NCBI GenBank assembly: GCA_934454145.1
Contig: CAKSFT010000002.1
Coordinates: 1-64,000 of the forward strand
Direction of reading: 5' to 3'
Length of the DNA stretch: 64,000 nt
Source: an uncultured Clostridia bacterium
GTDB taxonomy: Bacteria; Bacillota; Clostridia; UBA1381
Below are positions 26,350 to 35,150 of the stretch, piece after piece; within the stretch, counting starts at the first letter, position 1, and each line of letters opens with the position of its first letter. The notes under the pieces were generated by a model that searched no databases, was not told the DNA's origin, and was given only the letters and a program-made list of their open reading frames with translations. A program made the position numbers and the translations under genes.

Positions 26350-26431
26350 ATAGATAGAAGTGAAAAACAAGCAATTAAAAAAATCAATATAAAGAAGACT
26401 AAACCGGAATTAGAAAAGGAGATGATATAAA

Positions 26432-28360
26432 ATGGCAGAAATACATCCTAACGATATAGGGCTTGCGACCTACGCCGATGTTGGTGATGTGAAGAAGTTA
26501 AGAACCGTTGCAAAAACTATTGTTGAAGCCTTAAACGAAGTTTATGAAACCGGTACTGTGGGCGAAGAAGGGATTTCTTGGAAACAGGTTTACGTTGATG
26601 GAGAGAATAATGTTATTATTGGTAAAAATAATATGGTATACGGACATAATAACTTTATTGTCGGTTCAAATAATATAGTTTTAGGTGATAATCATACTCT
26701 TTTTAAAAGCTCACATATTATAGCAAAGTCTACAAATATATCAATAGACAGCTTTGATATTAACACTAAAAGAATTATATTTTATGCTAATCCTAATGAA
26801 ATTTTCCCATATAGCGTGGGTGACAAAGTTGTTTTCAAAGCAAACAATGTGTGGTCAACTTCAGATTGGAGCGATTATCTTGAGGCAGAAATAAAGACAC
26901 AGGTTGTAGAAATCAGTGATATAAATATAAGTGAAGGCTATTTGGAATTAGCAGATTTGGAAGTATCAAATGAGCCGCCTGATGAGATTCATACGGTATT
27001 TGTTTTAACAAGTATTTATGGGTTTTATGTGTTAAATGATAATTGTAAAAATAATAGTGATGATGGTTGTATTACTATGGGATATATCTCAACGGGCAAG
27101 AATAGTATGTCGGTTAATAACGGAAGAGCAAAAGAAGAACTGTCATTTGCAGCAAATAATTCTTTTGCAAATGGAAAATATACCGCTGCGTTAAATAATG
27201 GTACTGCAGATAAAAATTATGCATTTGCTGCCAATAGAAGTAAAGTTGAGGCAGAATCAGGAGCGGGGTTTAATACTTCAACGTGCTATAATCCATATTC
27301 TTTGGCATCGGGACAGGCTACAAGAATATTTGGAAGAGCAATAAAATGTGTATCTATTGATACAACTGCAAAAACAGTTAAAATAGAAGCAGAACAGAAT
27401 GTAAGCGAAATTACCGGAAAGTATATTATTTTGAGAGCCATAAATAATAGCGGTGGTGCTATATATTATACGGCAATGGTGAGTTCAATATCAGGGACAA
27501 CTATATATCTTACTAATGCAAGTTTTGGAAATAGTACACTTACTTTACCACCGGATAAAAATATGTTTGTTATTGATACATCAACATCATTTGGTCAATC
27601 AAATTTTGTGGGTGGAAGACATTGTATTGCCACAGAAAAAATGTCCTTTGCTTTTGGTGAATATACTTGTGCTGTACATGATGATTCTGTTATATTCGGA
27701 AAATACGGATTGACAGATTCAAGCAATGGCTTATTTCTGGCAAACGGTACATCTTTGTATACTCCGGGACTTGCATTTAAAGCTTTGTCTGATGGAAATG
27801 TTCATGCGGATGGCTCATACACGTCACCATGTGCTGATTATGCAGAGTTTTTTGAATGGAAAGATGGAAACCCACAAAATGAAGACAGAGCCGGATATTT
27901 TGTTAAGCTTGATGGAGATAAAATAGTTATGTGTGATGAGTTTGATAAAACTATCGGCGTTGTTTCTGCTATGCCTGCCATTATAGGTGACAGCGGTGAA
28001 ATGCACTGGCAGGGGAAATATATAACCGATGATTTCGGACGAATACAGTATCATGAGGTTATTGTTTCGGCTGAAAAGGATGAGGACGGAAATGTAGTTA
28101 TTGAAGAACACGCAGAAACGCAGCCGGTTTTAAATCCGGAATGGAACGCTGAACAAGAATACATTCCGAGAAAGGACAGACCGGAATGGGCGGCTGTCGG
28201 AGTTCTTGGAAAACTTATCGTCTACGATGACGGAACGCTCCAAAGCGGTGATATATGCCGTTGCGGAGCAAACGGAAAAGCTGTGAAATCCATAGAAAAC
28301 GGATATACCGTCCTCAAGCGTATATCTGATGATAAGGTTTTAATATGGTTCAAGGGGTGA
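26432..28360 (+). CDS. Tail fibre/spike with YadA-head-like repeats and Peptidase G2 autoprocessing domain
   Basis: 642 aa. A region of short Asn-rich beta repeats (NNMVYGHNNFIVGSNNIVLG; later 'GYISTGKNSMSVNNGRA', 'AFAANRSKVEAESGAG') builds a trimeric left-handed roll as in YadA heads. The C-terminal part starting ADYAEFFEWKDGN (~467) with RAGYFVKLDGDKI, then DKTIGVVSAMPAIIGDSGEM, matches the Peptidase_G2 intramolecular chaperone that trims itself off after trimer assembly. It is the probable receptor-binding fibre. GAAAAGGAGATG is its ribosome site. Confidence 0.88.
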   Translation: MAEIHPNDIGLATYADVGDVKKLRTVAKTIVEALNEVYETGTVGEEGISWKQVYVDGENNVIIGKNNMVYGHNNFIVGSNNIVLGDNHTLFKSSHIIAKSTNISIDSFDINTKRIIFYANPNEIFPYSVGDKVVFKANNVWSTSDWSDYLEAEIKTQVVEISDINISEGYLELADLEVSNEPPDEIHTVFVLTSIYGFYVLNDNCKNNSDDGCITMGYISTGKNSMSVNNGRAKEELSFAANNSFANGKYTAALNNGTADKNYAFAANRSKVEAESGAGFNTSTCYNPYSLASGQATRIFGRAIKCVSIDTTAKTVKIEAEQNVSEITGKYIILRAINNSGGAIYYTAMVSSISGTTIYLTNASFGNSTLTLPPDKNMFVIDTSTSFGQSNFVGGRHCIATEKMSFAFGEYTCAVHDDSVIFGKYGLTDSSNGLFLANGTSLYTPGLAFKALSDGNVHADGSYTSPCADYAEFFEWKDGNPQNEDRAGYFVKLDGDKIVMCDEFDKTIGVVSAMPAIIGDSGEMHWQGKYITDDFGRIQYHEVIVSAEKDEDGNVVIEEHAETQPVLNPEWNAEQEYIPRKDRPEWAAVGVLGKLIVYDDGTLQSGDICRCGANGKAVKSIENGYTVLKRISDDKVLIWFKG

Positions 28361-28364
28361 TGTT

Positions 28365-28985
28365 ATGCCAAAGGAAACTGCAAATCATAAATTAAAAAAA
28401 CCACTGTATTCAGACAATGCAGACATTGCGGTCATCAACGAAAACTTTGATGCCATTGATGAACTGCTGACACCGAGCGTTTACGCTGCAACTGCACCCG
28501 ACAGTGCGGCTGTAAAGGGCAAGCTGTCGGCTGTTCTCGGATGGCTTGCAAACAGGATAAAGGCAATAACAGGTCAAAACTCATGGCAAGCATCACCGCC
28601 TGTTTCGCTTACGGAATGCAGTAACCATATTTCAAGCGGAACACATCAGAATGCGACCATAAACTCAAATGGGTTCATGAGTTACTCCGATAAGCAAAAG
28701 CTTGATAATGCAACATCTGACTATACCGCAAGCAAGCTGATGATGCGTGATTCAAGCGGCAGAGCAAGAGTTCAAAGTCCATCAAACAGCTACGATATAG
28801 CAAACAAAACCTATGTCGACTCAAATTTTGTAAAAAAGAACGCCGACACAACAATGACCGCCAAGCTTACGGCATATTCCAATACCTCATACACAACCAA
28901 ACAGGTGCGAAACATTGTGCTGTGGACAAGCGGTTCAACTCCTCCGGCAACAAGCTATGGTGATATTGTAATTAAGACATTTTGA
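28365..28985 (+). CDS. Tail fibre-associated protein
   Basis: 206 aa. It starts with the phage tail motif 'LKKPLYSDNADIAVINENFD', common at the beginning of Firmicutes tail fibre proteins. Coiled-coil-like and Ser/Thr-rich segments follow, with SSGTHQNATINSNGFMSYSD (a fibre-shaft repeat) and IANKTYVDSNF. It follows the spike gene by 4 nt. Confidence 0.8.
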   Translation: MPKETANHKLKKPLYSDNADIAVINENFDAIDELLTPSVYAATAPDSAAVKGKLSAVLGWLANRIKAITGQNSWQASPPVSLTECSNHISSGTHQNATINSNGFMSYSDKQKLDNATSDYTASKLMMRDSSGRARVQSPSNSYDIANKTYVDSNFVKKNADTTMTAKLTAYSNTSYTTKQVRNIVLWTSGSTPPATSYGDIVIKTF

Positions 28986-28993
28986 GGTGAGAT

Positions 28994-29848
28994 ATGGCAA
29001 CTGTAAACTTTACTTATGATTATCCCTATGTCGGATACGGTGAGGACGGCAGATTTCAAGCACAATGGTCAGAGAGCAGAAAGACATTAAACGGCTGTTA
29101 TACATACCCGATGGTATTTAATACTGCTGTGCCAAGCTGCAAACACATAAAAATGCAGATTGAGATAGAAAACACCGGCTTCGGAACAGTGCTCGGACGA
29201 TCTTGGGATTTCTTTGTATATCGGCAAAGCTACGGTTGGTATGAGGTGTGCTCGTTTACTCTGCCGGATGACGGAAAATATACGATTGACCGTGATATGC
29301 CCGGATATACCATAACACAGATTGCCTGTGTTCCCTCCTCCAATCCCGGTTCAAGCAGAACATGGAACACTTGGTATGACATTGAACAGCTTACTATAAC
29401 CGAAACAGTAACTGTAAATGAATTAACAACGGGTACTTTCCAATACGGAGTGTTCGCAAATTACTACGGCTTGGAGCAGAAGCTCACCGAAGTGTATGCA
29501 AATATAGACGGAGCATTGAAACAGGCAACAGATGTGTTGGTTAACATAGACGGTTCACTTGTTTCCCTTCCGAAGGTTAATTCTGCATACCTGAAAACAG
29601 AGTCCGATTCTATGACATTATATGGTTTTACACCATCAGTCAGCGGCAGTTACAGAATAACGCAAAAGAGAATATCCGGTGACCATGAAATCCGTTTATA
29701 CGGCAGTGATTTTACACCGCTGTATGACGGATATTTTTATAATCAGAGTTTCGACCTTGTTGCAGGAACTCTTTATTATATAACGGTAACACATTACAGA
29801 GGTGCAGATACAAGCGAAAGCTATCTGCAAATTTACAAGGAGGCATGA
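28994..29848 (+). CDS. Phage structural protein, probable receptor/carbohydrate-binding
   Basis: 284 aa, beta-rich and aromatic. The C-terminal about 85 residues (SDSMTLYGFTPSVSGSYRIT, then FDLVAGTLYYITVTHYRGAD) look like a pre-peptidase C-terminal-like beta sandwich that binds ligands. The N-terminus has no recognisable domain. Its position between fibre and holin genes suggests a decoration or host-binding role. Confidence 0.6.
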   Translation: MATVNFTYDYPYVGYGEDGRFQAQWSESRKTLNGCYTYPMVFNTAVPSCKHIKMQIEIENTGFGTVLGRSWDFFVYRQSYGWYEVCSFTLPDDGKYTIDRDMPGYTITQIACVPSSNPGSSRTWNTWYDIEQLTITETVTVNELTTGTFQYGVFANYYGLEQKLTEVYANIDGALKQATDVLVNIDGSLVSLPKVNSAYLKTESDSMTLYGFTPSVSGSYRITQKRISGDHEIRLYGSDFTPLYDGYFYNQSFDLVAGTLYYITVTHYRGADTSESYLQIYKEA

Positions 29849-29852
29849 TTTT

Positions 29853-30248
29853 ATGGAAAAGATAAAACTTTTTTACACGGCCGTATGCACCGCACTTGCA
29901 TACATATTCGGCGGCATGGATAAAATGCTCGCCATTCTTCTTGTGTTCATTGCGATTGACTTTATAAGCGGCTTTGTTAAGGCGTGGGTTTTGAAGGAAT
30001 TTGACTCAAGCAAATTCTATATAGGCGGAGTGAAGAAAATCGGTATTCTGCTCATCGTGGCAGTTGCCGCACAGCTTGACCAGCTTATAAGCATTGATTC
30101 TATGGCTCTAAGAACGGTAGCCGTTTCATACTACATAGCAAATGAAGGCTTTTCAATTCTTGAAAATTGGGGCGCTATGGGATTGCCGCTGCCGACTGCT
30201 CTCAAAAGTGCACTTGCAAAACTGCGGAAGGAGGACGATGAACAGTAA
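29853..30248 (+). CDS. Phage holin (toxin secretion/phage lysis family)
   Basis: 131 aa. GGAGG lies 8 nt before the ATG at 29853. It has two to three hydrophobic segments (around residues 4-20, 24-47 and 65-80), a central GFVKAWVLKEFDSSKFYIGGVKK and a charged C-terminus. This is the holin family that follows fibre genes in Clostridia prophages. It makes membrane lesions for the amidase downstream. Confidence 0.92.
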   Translation: MEKIKLFYTAVCTALAYIFGGMDKMLAILLVFIAIDFISGFVKAWVLKEFDSSKFYIGGVKKIGILLIVAVAAQLDQLISIDSMALRTVAVSYYIANEGFSILENWGAMGLPLPTALKSALAKLRKEDDEQ

Positions 30249-31225
30249 TGGAACTATATTTTTTGGTGGAGAACCAAAACATACAACGAACCGATGACAA
30301 TTTTGTGGTTGCCGGCTCAAAGAACTATCTGTTTGCAAACTTCTCATTTTCAAAGGAATGGAATGAAAATATCATTGCTATATTTTCATCACAGTGCGGT
30401 ACATATGCACAGCCCGTAAATGATGGACGGTGTCCTGTTCCGTATGAGGTATTAAAAAAATCCGGAAGAATGGATGTTTCGGTTTGTGCGGGTGATTTAA
30501 TAACCTCCGATACGGCAAGTGTAATCGTACATGAAACAGGATACACAGATAAGGCTGAGGAATGCATAACTCCTCCGCCTACAATTATAGCTGATATTTA
30601 CAACCGCATCGAAACAGGTTTTGCACAGGCAAAAGAAGAAATTATGACTGAAATCAAAGAAATACTCGGCAGCTATATTCAATCCTCCGATATTGATTCG
30701 GACCTTATAAAGGATAGCAAAAATCCTGTTGCTTCGGGGGTTGTCTATAATCGCCTGCAATCGGAAATTGACAGAAGAATTTATCTGGAGAATAAAAAGG
30801 CAGATAAGGAATACAACGGAGGATTTGTCGGCGGTAACGGTGCAGCGTTGGGCGGTGTGGGAGGTGCTGCTGTCGGAGCAAATGCAAAAGCATCCTCCGG
30901 TATGGCGGGAGGGTGCGGTGCCGCTGCATCTGAGGGAATGGCAGGAGGCAAAGGTGCTTTTGCCAGTCATGGTGCGGCGTTGGGACGAAACAGTAAAACG
31001 CTGCACGGCGCAGCTGTAGGTGACGGGGCAAAAACCATTGACACAAACGGAAATCCCATAACCGCTGTGCAGCTTGGCACAGGAATAAACAGAGAGAAAA
31101 ATACAGTACAGTTTTTTAATTACAAGGTTCTGAATTCTGATGGGAGCATACCGAGCGAGCGTATTCCGGCGCTTGGTTTACTTGAACAGAGGATTTTGGA
31201 TTTGGAAGAAAGGAGCAAGTCATGA
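30248..31225 (+). CDS. Phage fibre-like protein with N-terminal baseplate-type domain and Gly/Ala-rich head repeats
   Basis: 325 aa. The N-terminal domain (about 1-105) is beta-rich with FANFSFSKEWNENIIAIFSS, seen in many Clostridia phage proteins. A helical stalk follows (110-185), then a Gly/Ala-rich region (about 190-260) resembling YadA head repeats (GAALGGVGGAAVGANAKASS), and a C-terminal short helix. It is unusual in lying between holin and endolysin. It overlaps both neighbours by 1-4 nt. Confidence 0.7.
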   Translation: MELYFLVENQNIQRTDDNFVVAGSKNYLFANFSFSKEWNENIIAIFSSQCGTYAQPVNDGRCPVPYEVLKKSGRMDVSVCAGDLITSDTASVIVHETGYTDKAEECITPPPTIIADIYNRIETGFAQAKEEIMTEIKEILGSYIQSSDIDSDLIKDSKNPVASGVVYNRLQSEIDRRIYLENKKADKEYNGGFVGGNGAALGGVGGAAVGANAKASSGMAGGCGAAASEGMAGGKGAFASHGAALGRNSKTLHGAAVGDGAKTIDTNGNPITAVQLGTGINREKNTVQFFNYKVLNSDGSIPSERIPALGLLEQRILDLEERSKS

Positions 31226-31857
31226 AGATAAATAAAAAACAGATTGCATACAATCGTACAGCAAGGAAACAGAACCCGATATATATCGTAATTCACGATA
31301 CGGGAAATACAGGAAAAGGTGCAAATGCGAATGCGCACTTTAATTACTTTAACGGCGGTAACAGAAATTCATCTGCTGATTTCTTTGTTGATGATACGCA
31401 GGTTCTGCAGGTGAATGATTACACAAAATATTATACTTGGCACTGTGGTGACGGCAAAGGTAAATACGGAATAACAAACTCCAATTCCATCGGCATTGAA
31501 ATCTGTATAAATTCAGACGGTAATTACAATATAGCCTTTCAAAATGCGGTTGAACTTACAAAACATCTGATGAAGGAACTGAATATTCCTGTAGAACGAG
31601 TTGTAAGGCATTACGATGCAAGCCGTAAAAATTGTCCGGCATCAATGAGCGGAAATAACTGGGAATTATGGAGTAAATTTAAGGAGGCGTTGGTAATGCA
31701 GACAGAACTTACAAGTGTAAATGATATAACCTGGGAACTCGCACACCGTGGCATCATAACTGATAAACGGCTGTGGCTTAAGAAACTTGAAACAGATACT
31801 AACAGCTATTGGCTTGCAAGAAAGACGGTGAAATATCTTCGTGAAAAGGGTGTTTAA
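31222..31857 (+). CDS. N-acetylmuramoyl-L-alanine amidase (Amidase_2 endolysin)
   Basis: 211 aa. A catalytic T7-lysozyme/PGRP-like domain has zinc-binding candidates His ~25 (IVIHDTG), His ~133 (VRHYDAS) and Cys ~141 (KNCPAS). It cuts the amide between muramic acid and the stem peptide. A small C-terminal helical module of about 50 residues starts after EALVMQT. It completes the holin-endolysin lysis cassette. Confidence 0.95.
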   Translation: MKINKKQIAYNRTARKQNPIYIVIHDTGNTGKGANANAHFNYFNGGNRNSSADFFVDDTQVLQVNDYTKYYTWHCGDGKGKYGITNSNSIGIEICINSDGNYNIAFQNAVELTKHLMKELNIPVERVVRHYDASRKNCPASMSGNNWELWSKFKEALVMQTELTSVNDITWELAHRGIITDKRLWLKKLETDTNSYWLARKTVKYLREKGV

Positions 31858-31859
31858 AA

Positions 31860-32015
31860 ATGACAAAAGAACAGTTTGAACGTGAGAAGAACTATCAGGT
31901 ATCACGTAGTATTGTATCCTCATGGCTTAAAAAGGGGATAATAACAGAGAAAGAGTACAAGAAAATTGATACAAAATTGGTAGCAAAATTTAACCCAATA
32001 ATCGGCACTTTATAA
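31860..32015 (+). CDS. Small SHOCT-like protein
   Basis: 51 aa, ATG 2 nt after the amidase stop. MTKEQFEREKNYQVSRSIVS followed by WLKKGIITEKEYKKID has the spacing of SHOCT-type oligomerisation helices, often found beside serine recombinase genes. Function unknown. It ends just before an inverted repeat upstream of the recombinases. Confidence 0.75.
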   Translation: MTKEQFEREKNYQVSRSIVSSWLKKGIITEKEYKKIDTKLVAKFNPIIGTL

Positions 32016-32041
32016 CTCCGAAATCACTTGATTTTATGCGG

Positions 32042-32067
32042 ATTGTACGGTAATATAGACGTACAAT
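32042..32067. promoter_or_regulatory. Inverted repeat upstream of the recombinase pair
   Basis: ATTGTACG and CGTACAAT (perfect 8-bp arms) are separated by 10 nt, 23 nt before the first recombinase start. It could be an operator or a recombinase-binding site. No clear -35/-10 with correct spacing was found. Confidence 0.45.
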
Positions 32068-32089
32068 TATATAGGAAGGAGTTTTAAAA

Positions 32090-33340
32090 ATGGGTAGAAA
32101 AATAACGGCAATACCACCTAAAAAGGTAATGGTAACAGAACGTAAAAAAGTTGCTGCCTATGCAAGGGTATCAAGCGGTAAGGATGCAATGTTGCATTCG
32201 CTTTCTGCACAGATAAGTTACTACAGTAGCTTTATTCAAAGTCACGGTGATTGGAAGTTTTCAGGTGTTTATGCAGATGAAGCAATTACCGGAACAAAGG
32301 ACAACCGAGCAGAGTTCCAAAGGATGATAGCTGACTGCAAAGCCGGAAAGATTGATATGGTAATTACAAAGTCAATCAGCAGGTTTGCAAGAAATACTGT
32401 TACACTTCTGGAAACGGTAAGGGAATTAAAAACACTTGGTGTTGATGTTTACTTTGAAGAACAGAATATACATTCCATGAGCGGGGATGGTGAGCTTATG
32501 CTTACTATCCTCGCTTCTTTTGCTCAGGAGGAAAGTTTATCGGTTTCGGAAAACTGTAAGTGGAGAATACGTAATAAATTTCAGGAAGGGATTCCAAATA
32601 CATTTTATGTTTACGGTTTTAAAAAGGAAAATGATGAAATTGTGGTTAATGAAGCAGAAGCTCAGGTTGTAAAGGATATTGTTTCTATGTATTTAGAAGG
32701 CATGGGAAGTGTGAAAATTGCAAAAGAGCTGAATAGAAGAAAGATTCCTGCACCAAGGGGAGATAAATGGCATCAGCAGACGGTGATGGGAATTCTTAAG
32801 AATGAAAAAAATATGGGAGATATGATGCTTCAAAAGTACTATACAAAAGACCATATAAGCAAGAAAACTTTAAAAAATGATGGTAAATTACCTAAAGTGT
32901 ATGTCAGGAATTCCCATGAGGCGATTGTTTCAAAAGAAAATTTTGATGAGGTTCAGAAGATTATTACAGAACGAACCTCAAAAGACAGAGTTTCACGGGA
33001 ATATGATTTTAAGGGTGTGGTATTTTGTGGAATTTGCGGTAACAGATATAAAAGGAAGAAAAACTATAAAAAGTACGTTTGGGTATGCAATAAAGCACAT
33101 ACTGAGGGTGTTTCGGAATGTGGTTCAAAGCAAGTGCCGGAGAGTATATTGTCAGAATTGGCAAGTGGGTTTGATAAAGAGATTTTAAAGATTATAGTTT
33201 TACCTGAAAATATAATACAGTTTATTTTTGAAGATGGTAGTAGTATAGAAAAGAAATGGGAAAAACCGTCACGAAAGTGGACGGATGAAATGAAATCTGA
33301 AAATTATGAAAATTTGCGAAGGAGACATGGTAATGAGTAA
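32090..33340 (+). CDS. Large serine recombinase 1 of tandem pair
   Basis: 416 aa. The resolvase domain has its nucleophile in AYARVSS (Ser ~28) and SRFARNT. A Recombinase domain and a zinc ribbon (FCGICGNRYK then CNKAHTEGVSECG) follow. The C-terminal coiled coil is short. AAGGAG precedes the ATG. It sits directly after the lysis cassette, as in many Clostridia prophages, so it probably mediates phage integration. The last codons overlap the next recombinase by 8 nt, implying coordinated synthesis. Confidence 0.93.
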   Translation: MGRKITAIPPKKVMVTERKKVAAYARVSSGKDAMLHSLSAQISYYSSFIQSHGDWKFSGVYADEAITGTKDNRAEFQRMIADCKAGKIDMVITKSISRFARNTVTLLETVRELKTLGVDVYFEEQNIHSMSGDGELMLTILASFAQEESLSVSENCKWRIRNKFQEGIPNTFYVYGFKKENDEIVVNEAEAQVVKDIVSMYLEGMGSVKIAKELNRRKIPAPRGDKWHQQTVMGILKNEKNMGDMMLQKYYTKDHISKKTLKNDGKLPKVYVRNSHEAIVSKENFDEVQKIITERTSKDRVSREYDFKGVVFCGICGNRYKRKKNYKKYVWVCNKAHTEGVSECGSKQVPESILSELASGFDKEILKIIVLPENIIQFIFEDGSSIEKKWEKPSRKWTDEMKSENYENLRRRHGNE

Positions 33341-34916
33341 TGTAAGAGAAGTAGTTTTTATCCCTGCAGTAGTTCAGCAAACGGTGGAAGATACGACAAA
33401 AAATGTTAAAAAGAAACGTGTCGCAGGGTATGCGAGGGTATCAACCGACCTTGAGGAACAGCAGACAAGTTATGCTGCACAAGTCGACCATTATACCAAG
33501 TATATAAAAGAAAAGCCTGAATGGGAGTTTGTAAACGTATATACCGATGAAGGAATATCCGCAACAAATACTAAAAGACGTGAAGGTTTTAATCAGATGA
33601 TTGAGGATGCCATGAACGGCAAGATTGATTTGATTATAACCAAATCAGTATCAAGATTTGCGAGAAATACGGTTGATAGCCTTGTGACAGTCAGAAAGCT
33701 TAAGGAAAAGGGAGTGGAGATATACTTTGAAAAAGAGAATATTTATACCCTTGATTCCAAAGGTGAACTTCTCATTACGATAATGAGCTCTCTTGCACAG
33801 GAGGAAAGCAGAAGTATTTCGGAAAACGTAACATGGGGACAAAGAAAACGGTTTGCAGATGGTAAAGTTACTCTTCCATATAAACAATTCCTTGGTTATG
33901 AAAAAGGCGATGACGGACTTCCGAGAATTGTTGAGAGTGAGGCTAAAATTGTAAGGCTTATTTACAAAGAATTCTTGAACGGAAAAACCCCGTCATATAT
34001 TGCAAAATACCTTACAGAACTGAAAATACCAACTCCGGCACGGAAAGAGAAATGGAAGGTGAGTACAGTTGAGAGTATTCTCACCAATGAGAAATATAAA
34101 GGGGATGCACTTTTGCAAAAATCCTTCACAGTCGATTTTCTTACAAAAAAGAAAAAGGTTAATGAAGGAGAAATTCCACAGTATTATGTTAATAACAGTC
34201 ACCCTGCAATTATACAGCCTGAAATATTCGACCTTGTGCAGATTGAGTTTCAAAAGAGAAAGAGCAGAACCGGACGAAAAAGTAATGCCGGTATATTTTC
34301 AGGTAAGGTCATATGCGGAGATTGTGGTGGCATTTACGGTACTAAGGTGTGGCATTCCACATCCCAATACAGACGGGTAATACTGCAATGTAATGATAAA
34401 TTCGAAAACGAAGTAAAATGCAAAACACCACACTTTACAGAAGATGAGTTGAAAGAAATATTTGTGCAGGTGTTCAATGACACTATAGAAGAGAAGGAAC
34501 TGATTATTTCCACTCTTGAAACAATAATTACGGATTTTACAAATACCGATGCCATTGAAGAGAAACTTAAAAAATTAAAGGAAGAAGAAAAACAGGCTTG
34601 TGAATATATATGGTTATGGGTGAATGAAAATTCAAGAAGGGTTATAGACCAACAGGTGTATGAGGAAGAATATATAAAACGGGCAGAGAAGGTAAAAGAA
34701 ATACAACACAGAATTTCAGAACTTGCAAACGAGAGAATACTGCAACTAAACCGAAGAAAAGAGGCAGAAAATTCATTAAAGCTGATAAGTGAAAACAATA
34801 TGCTGACAGAATTTGATGAGGAACTGTTTACCGGATTGGTTGAAAGCATAACGGTGTTCGAGGATAGGTTGGTGTTTGAATGGAAGGATGGGAGAAGGGG
34901 GGAGTATGGGTTATAG
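33333..34916 (+). CDS. Large serine recombinase 2 of tandem pair
   Basis: 527 aa from the ATG at 33333 (AAGGAG 8 nt upstream); other in-frame ATGs at 33306 and 33327 lie further up. The catalytic Ser is in YARVSTD (~37) with SRFARNT. A Recombinase domain, zinc ribbon (ICGDCGGIYG then CNDKFENEVKC) and a long coiled coil (about 400-470) follow, the full architecture of phage/ICE integrases. The pair probably works together or one is the integrase and the other a partner. No attP core can be defined because the left prophage end is missing. Confidence 0.93.
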   Translation: MSNVREVVFIPAVVQQTVEDTTKNVKKKRVAGYARVSTDLEEQQTSYAAQVDHYTKYIKEKPEWEFVNVYTDEGISATNTKRREGFNQMIEDAMNGKIDLIITKSVSRFARNTVDSLVTVRKLKEKGVEIYFEKENIYTLDSKGELLITIMSSLAQEESRSISENVTWGQRKRFADGKVTLPYKQFLGYEKGDDGLPRIVESEAKIVRLIYKEFLNGKTPSYIAKYLTELKIPTPARKEKWKVSTVESILTNEKYKGDALLQKSFTVDFLTKKKKVNEGEIPQYYVNNSHPAIIQPEIFDLVQIEFQKRKSRTGRKSNAGIFSGKVICGDCGGIYGTKVWHSTSQYRRVILQCNDKFENEVKCKTPHFTEDELKEIFVQVFNDTIEEKELIISTLETIITDFTNTDAIEEKLKKLKEEEKQACEYIWLWVNENSRRVIDQQVYEEEYIKRAEKVKEIQHRISELANERILQLNRRKEAENSLKLISENNMLTEFDEELFTGLVESITVFEDRLVFEWKDGRRGEYGL

Positions 34917-35099
34917 GTGAGATTGTGGGGGAGGTTTGAGAGGATTCGTTGCACAGGAATAAATGTATAGATTAATTATTTCCAAAGTTAAATGCAGAGG
35001 GATTTATATATAATTATTATGTGAAGATTTTTGTTTGATTTTAATTAAAAAGGAATAGAGATATTTTTTTGGAATGAATTTGTGGATTTCTGGTATATC

Positions 35100-35134
35100 T
35101 TGACATATTTTGAAGTATATGGTAGAATTACCAT
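35100..35134 (+). promoter_or_regulatory. Promoter with operator-like palindrome for the RexAB-like pair
   Basis: TTGACA (35100-35105), a 17-nt spacer and TAGAAT (35123-35128). The 16-nt palindrome ATGGTAGAATTACCAT (35119-35134) covers the -10 element, so a repressor bound there would block transcription. The gene start follows at 35151 after AAAGGGGTG. Confidence 0.75.
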
Positions 35135-35150
35135 AAAAGGGGTGTCTAAA

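Noticed and set aside
26432..29848. Diversity-generating retroelement acting on tail fibres
   Set aside because: No reverse transcriptase, template repeat or variable repeat was found.
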